A program made the translations under genes and the position numbers. From NCBI GenBank assembly GCA_040235505.1, contig JBECKW010000169.1:1-12311 (forward strand): a DNA stretch of 12,311 bases, in the 5' to 3' direction. Source of the stretch: JBECKW01 sp040235505 (GTDB lineage Bacteria; Desulfobacterota; Desulfobacteria; Desulfobacterales; JAFDDL01). Of this stretch, positions 1 through 5,986 are shown piece by piece (the first letter of the stretch is position 1; the number at the start of each line of letters is the position of its first letter). The notes beneath the pieces are model-generated. The model worked only from the letters and a program-made list of their open reading frames with translations. It was not told where the DNA came from and made no database searches.

Positions 1-660
1 CCGTCCACCCCCACCCCCCAACCCTCCCGCCTCCCCGAAACCCGGCAACAACCGCTCTTCGCCGAAAGCGCCGGATTTGCCGACCTCACCGTCATCGGCC
101 AGCTCCACGACACCTACATCGTCTGCGACTCTCCCCGGGAAGGCATGATTCTCATCGACCAGCATGCCGCCCACGAGCGGATCCTCTTCGAGCAACTGAA
201 GAAAAAAGCCGCGGAAAAAACCCTTGAAGTTCAGCAATTACTGCTCCCGGAAACCGTGGAACTGGGATTCAACGAGGCCCGGATTCTCAGCTCGCTCCTT
301 TCCGATCTTCGAACCTTCGGAATGGACATCGAGCCATTCGGCGGGGAAACCTTCGCCATCAAGGCGGTGCCCTCGCTTCTTTCCGGAAAGCAAATCGCAC
401 CCCTTATTATCGAAATCGTCGAAAAAACCGCCGACACCGATTTTTCCCCCGAGTTCGATACGGCCCTGGACCGCATCCGATACCTCATGGCCTGCCACAG
501 CGCCATTCGTGCGGGCCAGTATCTTTCACCGTCCCAGATAAAAGAACTGCTCACCCGGCTCGATGCCTGCGAAAACCCCGCCACCTGCCCCCATGGGCGG
601 CCCACCTGGATTCAATGGCGTATTTCCGCCATCGAAAAGGCGTTTCATCGGATCGTTTAG
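1..660 (+). CDS. mutL: DNA mismatch repair protein MutL, C-terminal part (5' end outside window)
   Basis: The reading frame is open from base 1, so only the last 219 residues are present; the N-terminal GHKL ATPase domain lies outside the window. The fragment starts in a Pro/Gln-rich linker (residues 1-20) and runs into the dimerisation/endonuclease domain. The metal-binding endonuclease motif DQHA-x2-E-x4-E is intact (DQHAAHERILFE, fragment residues 53-64). It is followed by ACHSAIRAG (164-172), CPHGRP (196-201) and a terminal FHR (215-217). Known biology: MutL proteins with these motifs nick DNA themselves in species without MutH, whereas the E. coli type lacks them. This copy therefore should be a nicking MutL that acts with MutS and the sliding clamp. 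The first visible Met (position 145) lies inside the domain and is not the start. Identification is secure. Confidence 0.95.
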   Translation, partial: PSTPTPQPSRLPETRQQPLFAESAGFADLTVIGQLHDTYIVCDSPREGMILIDQHAAHERILFEQLKKKAAEKTLEVQQLLLPETVELGFNEARILSSLLSDLRTFGMDIEPFGGETFAIKAVPSLLSGKQIAPLIIEIVEKTADTDFSPEFDTALDRIRYLMACHSAIRAGQYLSPSQIKELLTRLDACENPATCPHGRPTWIQWRISAIEKAFHRIV

Positions 661-671
661 GACCGAACCAA

Positions 672-700
672 TTGACATCCCGGCATTTTTCAATTATTTA
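672..700 (+). promoter_or_regulatory. Candidate sigma-70 promoter for the EIIA/PII-like pair
   Basis: In the 83-base gap after mutL there is a perfect -35 box TTGACA (672-677), then 17 bases, then TATTTA (695-700) as a weak -10. The start codon at 744 lies about 40 bases further on. The -35 and spacing are good but the -10 lacks the conserved final T. The pair could instead be co-transcribed with mutL. Confidence 0.4.
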
Positions 701-743
701 TTCACTAGATCGATAACCCCTACCAACCATACGGACCGCCGTC

Positions 744-1214
744 ATGAAAATTTGCAATTTCCTGAAATCCGACCATATCTTCCTGGACGTGGCTCTGCCG
801 GACAAAGACGAAATTCTGCGATTTCTGGCGGAAACCGGGTATAAGACCGGACTGGTGAAAAACAAAAAGGAACTTCTGGACGGCCTCATGCTCAGGGAAC
901 GCATTATGAGTACCGGCGTGGGGGGAGGCATTGCCATGCCCCATGCTGCGGTATCGGATATTTCGGATGCCGCCGTTGTGCTTCTTCGGCTCTCCCCTCC
1001 GGTTGATTTCGATGCCATCGACAAGCTGCCGGTGGACATTGTTCTGGCGTTGATTCTTCCGGAAGGCCAGACCCACCTTCATCTTCAGCTTCTGGCCGGG
1101 TTGTCTCGCCTGTGTAAAAATCCGGAGTTTCTCGCCCTCATCCGACTCTCCCGGGATTCGGAGGCACTCTGGCAGTCGTTTCAATGTCTTGAAGAGCAGA
1201 TTCCGTTTCACTGA
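744..1214 (+). CDS. PTS EIIA domain protein, PtsN (EIIA-Ntr)/fructose type
   Basis: This is a 156-residue single-domain protein of PTS EIIA type 2 (fructose/mannitol/Ntr), close to the usual length of PtsN. The phospho-accepting histidine is His67 in the signature GGGIAMPHA (residues 60-68). Upstream, RERIMSTGVG matches the family's conserved helix and turn before the active site. The C-terminal part carries the expected leucine-rich helices (about 105-125). No EIIB/EIIC permease lies nearby, so a regulatory phosphocarrier role is more likely than sugar transport; in known systems PtsN is phosphorylated through PtsP/NPr. The ribosome site before ATG 744 is weak (GGA at 733-735). The stop codon overlaps the ATG at 1214 by one base, which suggests translational coupling to the PII-like gene. 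The family is clear; the regulatory target is unknown. Confidence 0.88.
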   Translation: MKICNFLKSDHIFLDVALPDKDEILRFLAETGYKTGLVKNKKELLDGLMLRERIMSTGVGGGIAMPHAAVSDISDAAVVLLRLSPPVDFDAIDKLPVDIVLALILPEGQTHLHLQLLAGLSRLCKNPEFLALIRLSRDSEALWQSFQCLEEQIPFH

Positions 1215-1243
1215 TGACGGCGCAACCGGAAAAGGATTCCAAC

Positions 1244-1636
1244 ATGTTCCTGCTGGTGGTGGTGATTAATAATGAAGATCTTCTGGATGATCTGATTACG
1301 GGCTGGCTCGATATCGGCATCACGGGTGCCACGGTCCTGGAAAGCACCGATTTCGTTCAGCTCATCAGCACCCACATTCCCATCTTCGCCGGATTCCGAA
1401 CCCTCTCCGGTGGCGGCATGCATCACAATAAAACCATATTTGCCGCCATTGAAAAAAAATCCATCCTCGATGATGCCGTGGCATTTCTCGAAGTCATCTG
1501 CAAAAAACCCGGAAAACCCCACCAGGGCATTTATTTCGTGGTCCCCCTTTTGCGATTCGCACATCTCGGCAGTCCCCTGGCCCCGTCGGACCGGAAACGG
1601 GACATGGAGAAGAAAACGGGAAGATCGTTGAAGTGA
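1244..1636 (+). CDS. Small PII-like/CutA-like signalling protein
   Basis: The product is about 130 residues and is predicted to have the ferredoxin-like beta-alpha-beta-beta-alpha-beta layout of PII-like proteins. Beta1 is FLLVVVIN (2-9), then a helix (11-22), beta2 GATVLES (28-34) and an extended loop rich in Gly/His (SGGGMHHN, 55-62) in the place of a T-loop. Beta3 (KTIFAAIE), a helix (72-86) and a final strand GIYFVVPL (95-102) follow. A charged tail closes the protein. The start is ambiguous. ATG 1214 overlaps the EIIA stop, but ATG 1244 has AAAGGA seven bases upstream and matches the start of the fold, so I chose it; the longer form would be 140 residues. It does not carry the classical PII uridylylation/ATP motifs, so the ligand cannot be stated. 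The pairing with an EIIA protein suggests a signalling unit. The fold assignment is by pattern only. Confidence 0.65.
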   Translation: MFLLVVVINNEDLLDDLITGWLDIGITGATVLESTDFVQLISTHIPIFAGFRTLSGGGMHHNKTIFAAIEKKSILDDAVAFLEVICKKPGKPHQGIYFVVPLLRFAHLGSPLAPSDRKRDMEKKTGRSLK

Positions 1637-1673
1637 AAAGCCGGTACTTACAATTGGAATTGTCTCTTGATTT

Positions 1674-3530
1674 TTATTGCCCCGTTCTTAGTGGATTGAA
1701 TTGGCGTTTCCAAAATTGTGCTAATTCATCGGGCTGAGTATTCCAAAATAAGCCTTTATAATCAGATAAGACATGTTCTAAAAAGTCAGTATACAGTGAC
1801 ACCGGGTATTCTTCATTGCCGCATTTCTTGTCGCTAAACAACATATAGTCCGGATGGGTATTTATCAGTGCCATTCCACCCTTTTTAGAAATCCATTGTA
1901 GCTTTTCTTTCCAAATCGAAATGTTCTTCTCTTTCAAAATAATAAACAAGGTATGGTCCTGTGGCATTGTTAGAGGCAGTTCTATGAAAAATTTTCCTTC
2001 GGGGTGATGATTAACGATAAAAGGGAAAATAGTGTTTGAAGGGGTTGGATTAGGTTCAAATGGATCAGTGTCAACAGTTCCGGTGCTATGATCAATTTTT
2101 AGCTCATGTAACCATTCCAAATTACAGATCATTGACGGCGCAGTGAACCCTTTGGCGTCCCACTGCTCTAAATATCCATTTATTTTTACTGCACTTTTAT
2201 TAAATGTTTTTATATTTTTAAAAAGCTTCCCATCATGTTTCAAACCATGAACGTTGATCTCGAACCCATGTTCTCGTATATAATCTAAAATTTCTGGATG
2301 TACTTTGTATCTCTCTGGCACGATGTTAAAAGAGGATTTTAACCCATATTGCTTTTCTATGTCTATCAGCAACGGTATTGAATCATATCCTTTCTGTGTG
2401 TCGACATCATGCCTCAGCACCAATGCAAAATTTTTATTCTCGGGCCATCCGCTCCATTTTTCTGGAGCATCTCCAAGTAGTTCGTTAATTGGCCATTGAT
2501 GCCGGTAGCGATTTTTTTTGGATCGGGAAACCTTCTGCCTTAAAAATATCTGCGCGCGCCTTGGGATTAATGGTTTGATATTGTAGAAAATATTAACGTG
2601 AAATGGAGGGTCTTTTTCTACCCACGATTTTGTATACATGCGCTCTTCATTGGAAGATTCTGAGTCCGACGCCTTGTTAAACGATAAAGGAATACTCTCT
2701 TTGTGAAGTGAATCTGATCTAGATTTTTTTCTAAGTCTCAGTTCACTGGCACATTCGAGAATTTCAGGGGCGTCAATTTTTTTTAATTTTTTTACATAAC
2801 CTGTAAGCATTGCATGATCGCAGATAATATTGATAACACGTGGATAGCCTTCAGAAAAAGTATGAATTTCCTGAATGGCACTTTGTGTGAATATCTCATT
2901 CTTGGTCCCAGAAACCTCCAAACGATGTAATATATATTCACTGGTCTCGTCTTTAGATAAGGGCTCTAAATGGAACTGGATGGTCATTCTCTGCCTGAGG
3001 GCCCGGTGTTCGTCGCGATTGAGCATTTCACTGAACTCATCCTGACCCACAAAAAATACATTTAAAAGTTTGACATTCTGCAACTCGATATTTGATAGTA
3101 AACGAATTTCCTCCAGCATGTCCCGGGTGAGCCGCTGCGCCTCATCAATGATAAGAAGCACCTGCCTTCCTTCACGGTAAGTTTTTTCAAGAAAGGACTG
3201 AAAGGCAAATAAAAAATTACTTTTGTCGGAGAATGTCTTTCCGAGTCTATACATTGTCGCTAAATGATTAAAAAATTCAGTACGTTTTAGACTTGGATTG
3301 GTAATATTGGCAACAAGAACATCCGACTCCAAACTGCTTATCAATGCATTAATTAGAGTGGTTTTTCCTGTGCCAACATCACCCGTAAGCGCAATAAAGC
3401 CCCTGTTATCCAGAATGCCGTACCTTAACATGGCCAAAGCCTCTTTATGCTTTTCTGACATCCAGAGGAAAGAGGGGTCTACGCTGATCTGGAATGGTTT
3501 TTTATAAATTCCGTAATGGTATAAATACAT
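1674..3530 (-). CDS. Fusion protein: ExeA/GspA-type AAA ATPase + CE4-type polysaccharide deacetylase
   Basis: A single 618-residue frame carries two complete modules. Residues 1-265 are an ExeA/GspA-like AAA ATPase of the kind found in secretion and PEP-CTERM/exopolysaccharide loci. It opens with the typical YGIYKKPFQISVDPSFLW start and has Walker A GDVGTGKT (50-57), Walker B VLLIIDE (124-130), a sensor-1 strand LNVFFVGQ (156-163), Arg179/Arg181 as finger candidates and sensor-2 Arg231. Residues 265-310 form a Ser/charged linker. Residues 310-618 are a polysaccharide deacetylase (NodB/CE4 fold) with RHDVD (373-377), H428-x3-H432, AP (464-465) and NTHP (557-560). No signal peptide or membrane helix is visible, so a cytoplasmic location is inferred. 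The ATG has GAGGT just upstream. The gene is AT-rich compared with its flanks. ExeA proteins usually continue into a membrane segment or peptidoglycan-binding domain, and that part is replaced here. Confidence 0.85.
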   Translation of the reverse strand: MYLYHYGIYKKPFQISVDPSFLWMSEKHKEALAMLRYGILDNRGFIALTGDVGTGKTTLINALISSLESDVLVANITNPSLKRTEFFNHLATMYRLGKTFSDKSNFLFAFQSFLEKTYREGRQVLLIIDEAQRLTRDMLEEIRLLSNIELQNVKLLNVFFVGQDEFSEMLNRDEHRALRQRMTIQFHLEPLSKDETSEYILHRLEVSGTKNEIFTQSAIQEIHTFSEGYPRVINIICDHAMLTGYVKKLKKIDAPEILECASELRLRKKSRSDSLHKESIPLSFNKASDSESSNEERMYTKSWVEKDPPFHVNIFYNIKPLIPRRAQIFLRQKVSRSKKNRYRHQWPINELLGDAPEKWSGWPENKNFALVLRHDVDTQKGYDSIPLLIDIEKQYGLKSSFNIVPERYKVHPEILDYIREHGFEINVHGLKHDGKLFKNIKTFNKSAVKINGYLEQWDAKGFTAPSMICNLEWLHELKIDHSTGTVDTDPFEPNPTPSNTIFPFIVNHHPEGKFFIELPLTMPQDHTLFIILKEKNISIWKEKLQWISKKGGMALINTHPDYMLFSDKKCGNEEYPVSLYTDFLEHVLSDYKGLFWNTQPDELAQFWKRQFNPLRTGQ

Positions 3531-3750
3531 TTTACCTCAGAACTGTGAACCGTCATCTTATGTTGCTGTTTATTTTGAAAACAGAAGCCTTTTTTATACA
3601 AGTAAAAGCCCTACTGAAGTTCACGTAATTAATTCGTTGGAGCACCTTGGAAAAAGTTTTTTTATAGTGAAAACGTTAACTTCTAACTAAAAGCAAGAAC
3701 CGCGCCAGAATACAACATTATATTAGGTGTCTCTAACCCATTTATATATA

Positions 3751-3769
3751 AACAATAAATTATATTGTT
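3751..3769. repeat. Interrupted palindrome, 7-base arms
   Basis: AACAATA-AATTA-TATTGTT is a perfect 7-base inverted repeat around a 5-base spacer. It lies about 220 bases upstream of the ATPase-deacetylase start. It could be an operator, or simply a chance product of AT-rich sequence. Confidence 0.45.
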
Positions 3770-3859
3770 CTAATGTGTATTCATAAGAAATGATTGCGGC
3801 TAATTTCGCCAATTAATATGTAAAAAAGGTTATATTCGAAGATGTGTGGGAAATTAATT

Positions 3860-3871
3860 ACACATATGTGT
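3860..3871. repeat. 12-base perfect palindrome (ACACATATGTGT)
   Basis: This is an uninterrupted 12-base palindrome, about 80 bases past the response-regulator stop and about 330 bases upstream of the ATPase-deacetylase start. It has the shape of a dimeric regulator site, but no matching second copy was found nearby. Confidence 0.4.
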
Positions 3872-3948
3872 CTGACTACATACTATCTTCTAGTGTATCG
3901 ATAAGGCGTTGGATTTTGTAAGATTGAGAATATCTGTACATTCTTCAG

Positions 3949-4320
3949 TTAAGATAACAGGTTCTGAATGATCCTGTTGATCTCGTCCAGTTTAAAAGGC
4001 TTTTCCAATACAAAATCAGCCTCTACCTCTCTGGCAAGAGTTTCCGGATGTTCCCCCCAACCTGTGATGGCAATGATTGGAACTTGGGGGTATTTCTTTT
4101 TTACGATGGAGATGATGGCAACTCCGCCGATGCTCGGCATTACCAGGTCGGTGATAAGAAGGTCAAAACCGCCGTTTCCCGTTTCAAACATCTTCAGGGC
4201 GTCAAGTCCATTGTCAACGGGAACGACCTTGAAATTTTTTTGTTCGAGATATTCAGTGATCGTTTCCAAGATAACTTCATCGTCATCGACCACGAGTATC
4301 TTGTTGGGTTGATTAATCAC
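3949..4320 (-). CDS. Single-domain (CheY-like) response regulator, GTG start
   Basis: The product is a receiver domain of 123 residues with no output domain. It has the acidic cluster DDD (12-14), the phospho-acceptor Asp58 in LLITDLVMP, Thr86 in IIAITGWG, and Lys107 in VLEKPF. This is the full set of receiver active-site residues. An in-frame ATG at 4363-4365 would add 15 residues, but it has no ribosome site. GTG 4318-4320 has AGGAG five bases upstream and starts just before the first receiver strand (NKILVVDDD), so it is the chosen start. No histidine kinase lies in the window, so the partner is unknown. The IAITGWGEHPET style resembles receiver domains attached to hybrid kinases. Its base composition is closer to the GC-rich flanks than to the AT-rich gene downstream. 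The role is likely a phosphorelay intermediate or a protein-binding switch. Confidence 0.92.
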   Translation of the reverse strand: MINQPNKILVVDDDEVILETITEYLEQKNFKVVPVDNGLDALKMFETGNGGFDLLITDLVMPSIGGVAIISIVKKKYPQVPIIAITGWGEHPETLAREVEADFVLEKPFKLDEINRIIQNLLS

Positions 4321-4503
4321 GTACGCTCCTATGAACACAATCACATCTATTGTTGGATTCTGCAAAAATTACGCAAAAACAAGTGTTTGCTGGAAGAGGA
4401 TTTTATTTCAGATAGTTATTCAATGTGGCAGGAAGGATAAAGACGAAAACCGACCCTAACTACTGTAAAATTGTGCAGAAAAATTTATAATATTGTTGCA
4501 TAA

Positions 4504-4533
4504 ATTATACAGAGCTATCCAAATTTAAATGAA
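4504..4533 (-). promoter_or_regulatory. Candidate promoter for the response regulator
   Basis: On the minus strand a perfect -10 TATAAT (4504-4509) follows TTCATT (4528-4533) at 18 bases. The -35 is poor. If used, the transcript would have a leader of roughly 175 bases before the GTG start. The rest of the 4321-4538 gap is AT-rich and shows nothing recognisable. Confidence 0.3.
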
Positions 4534-4538
4534 CCACA

Positions 4539-4774
4539 AAAAATGTACCTGGGGATTGTATTGAAAAAAACAAGCTCGGAGCAGGCCTCGCCGTCAGCTC
4601 CATGCTTCTCCATAAAACCGGCTTTTACCGGGCGTCCATGGACGTTCTGGCGGTGTGACCCTCTTTGGCGCCCTGGCGGTTCCCGGTCTGAGAAAACCGA
4701 AGGGGGTCAATATCGCCGAGGAGGAACTGGAGCGGGAAAACGGCGGCGTTCTCGCCCCCGAGGAAGGAATATAG
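4539..4774 (+). pseudogene. Frameshifted C-terminal remnant of an unidentified (possibly membrane) protein
   Basis: Two adjoining plus-strand frames read like one protein tail broken by a shift. Frame one gives EKNKLGAGLAVSSMLLHKTG and continues FYRASMDVLAV to a TGA at 4656-4658. One frame over, the text continues TLFGALAVPGLRKPKGVN and ends in an acidic tail (AEEELE...APEEGI) with a TAG at 4772-4774. Hydrophobic runs followed by a charged, Glu-rich tail resemble the end of a transporter, but I cannot name the family. There is no start codon with a ribosome site, and the 5' side runs directly into AT-rich DNA near 4565, as if the rest of the gene had been cut away. It is convergent with the ABC ATPase gene. 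It could be a chance GC-rich frame, so confidence is limited. Confidence 0.4.
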
Positions 4775-4791
4775 GGGGCGAACTCCCTATA
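4770..4791. repeat. Inverted repeat spanning two convergent stop codons
   Basis: TATAGGG (4770-4776) and CCCTATA (4785-4791) form a 7-base stem with an 8-base loop. The stem contains the TAG of the ABC ATPase gene on the minus strand and the TAG of the remnant on the plus strand. Neither side has a proper T-tract, so it is at best a weak terminator. Confidence 0.35.
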
Positions 4792-5980
4792 AAAACGCAT
4801 CACCATTTTGATCAAACAGGTGGCATGCATCAGTTTTAACGCCGAGCAGCACCCGCCCATGCCGTTTGATCAAAGGTGCGTTCTGCAGGCGGGCGACCAT
4901 GAGGCCTTCACGCTCCGGAAGGTCTTTGTCTCCCTTTTCTCCTGTATTAACGGCATTCCAATAGGAATTCTTTCCATCTGAAGACAATAGGGAGATTCCT
5001 TCAATCTGAAAATAGGCGAACCATTCGTGTCCCATCTCCTCGATGTGTTGAATGTCGACCTCGATCCGCCGGGATTCCGGAACCATATCGGGCGCCGTGA
5101 AGGCCTCCGGCCGCAGGCCTACCAGCAGCTCCTCATTTTCAGATGCCGTGTATTGTTGCTTTTCACGGATGAGCGTCTCGGGAATCGCCAGCCGGTGGCT
5201 GCCGATGGCAAGAACCGCCACCCCCGAAGCCTCCCTGAAAATACGACCCCGGATCAGGTTTATGCCGGGGCTTCCGATAAAGCCGGCGACGAACACGTTG
5301 GCCGGGTGTGCATAGACCTCCCGGGGGGTGCCGACCTGCTGGAGCGTACCGTTCCGAATGACCGCCAGGCGGTCGCCCATGGTCATGGCTTCCACCTGAT
5401 CGTGGGTCACAAAAATGGTCGTGGTGCCCAGCCGCTTTTGAAGCGACGAGATTTCTCTTCTCATCTTCACCCGAAGCCTTGCGTCGAGGTTGGACAGCGG
5501 CTCGTCCATGAGAAATACATCCGGATTGCGGACAAGGGCCCGACCCATGGCAACGCGCTGGCGCTGTCCACCCGAAAGCTGGTGCGGCTTGGCCTCCAGG
5601 TGGGGACCCAGTTCCAGGAGATCTGCAACCTGCCGGACCCGCTTGTGAATCTGCGCCCTGCCTGCCTTCATCATTTTCAGTGGAAAGGCAAGATTCCTGC
5701 GGACCGTCATGTGCGGATAAAGCGCATAATCCTGAAAGACCATGGCCACGTTTCGCTGTTCCGGCGGCAGATGGCTGACAGGTCTCCCTCCGATCAAAAT
5801 GCGGCCCGAGGTTTCGGTTTCCAGCCCGGCCGCCAGCCGTAAAAGGGTCGACTTGCCGCATCCAGATGGGCCCACCAGCACCATCATTTCACCGTCCGTA
5901 ACGGATAGCGAAACGCTTCGGACGGCATGGGCGCCCGTATCGAAGACCTTGTCCAATTTTTCAAATTCGATGGTTGCCAT
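4787..5980 (-). CDS. ABC importer ATPase, MalK/UgpC type
   Basis: This 397-residue cytoplasmic ATPase powers the importer encoded upstream. Visible elements are Walker A GPSGCGKST (37-45), Q-loop Gln83 (VFQDYALYPHMTV), signature LSGGQRQR (135-142), Walker B VFLMDEP (155-161), the D-loop SNLDA and switch His193 (VTHDQ). From about residue 240 a MalK-type regulatory/TOBE region follows, ending in CHLFDQNGDAFL as MalK-like proteins do. Between about 330 and 360 the TOBE region has a polar stretch (SSDGKNSYWNAVNTGEKGDK) that looks longer than in typical family members. It is the last gene of the operon, six bases after the permease stop, with AAGGGA as ribosome site. Known relatives import maltose, other oligosaccharides or glycerol-3-phosphate. 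The substrate cannot be told from the ATPase. Confidence 0.95.
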   Translation of the reverse strand: MATIEFEKLDKVFDTGAHAVRSVSLSVTDGEMMVLVGPSGCGKSTLLRLAAGLETETSGRILIGGRPVSHLPPEQRNVAMVFQDYALYPHMTVRRNLAFPLKMMKAGRAQIHKRVRQVADLLELGPHLEAKPHQLSGGQRQRVAMGRALVRNPDVFLMDEPLSNLDARLRVKMRREISSLQKRLGTTTIFVTHDQVEAMTMGDRLAVIRNGTLQQVGTPREVYAHPANVFVAGFIGSPGINLIRGRIFREASGVAVLAIGSHRLAIPETLIREKQQYTASENEELLVGLRPEAFTAPDMVPESRRIEVDIQHIEEMGHEWFAYFQIEGISLLSSDGKNSYWNAVNTGEKGDKDLPEREGLMVARLQNAPLIKRHGRVLLGVKTDACHLFDQNGDAFL

Positions 5981-5986
5981 TGGTCG

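Larger units (their letters stand above)
3531..3948. other. 418-base AT-rich intergenic region
   Basis: This gap separates the response regulator from the ATPase-deacetylase gene, both on the minus strand. I see no credible coding frame, no tRNA-like structure and no GC-rich hairpin with a T-tract. It holds two dyads (listed separately) and, next to the ATPase-deacetylase start codon, a Shine-Dalgarno GAGG (on the minus strand). Several AT-rich -10-like words occur but none pairs with a good -35. Its size and composition suggest that the downstream gene is transcribed from its own promoter here. Confidence 0.6.

Noticed and set aside
1650..1663. ACAATT-GG-AATTGT dyad between the convergent PII-like and fusion genes as a terminator
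   Set aside because: The stem is AT-only with a two-base loop and the T-run after it is interrupted; too weak to call.
4048..4440. Plus-strand open frame across the response regulator
   Set aside because: It is antisense to a receiver domain with all active-site residues present and has no recognisable fold or ribosome site.
5027..5842. Long plus-strand open frame opposite the ABC ATPase gene
   Set aside because: It is the antisense shadow of a gene with every ABC ATPase motif; its translation is rich in His/Arg/Gly/Pro without domain features.
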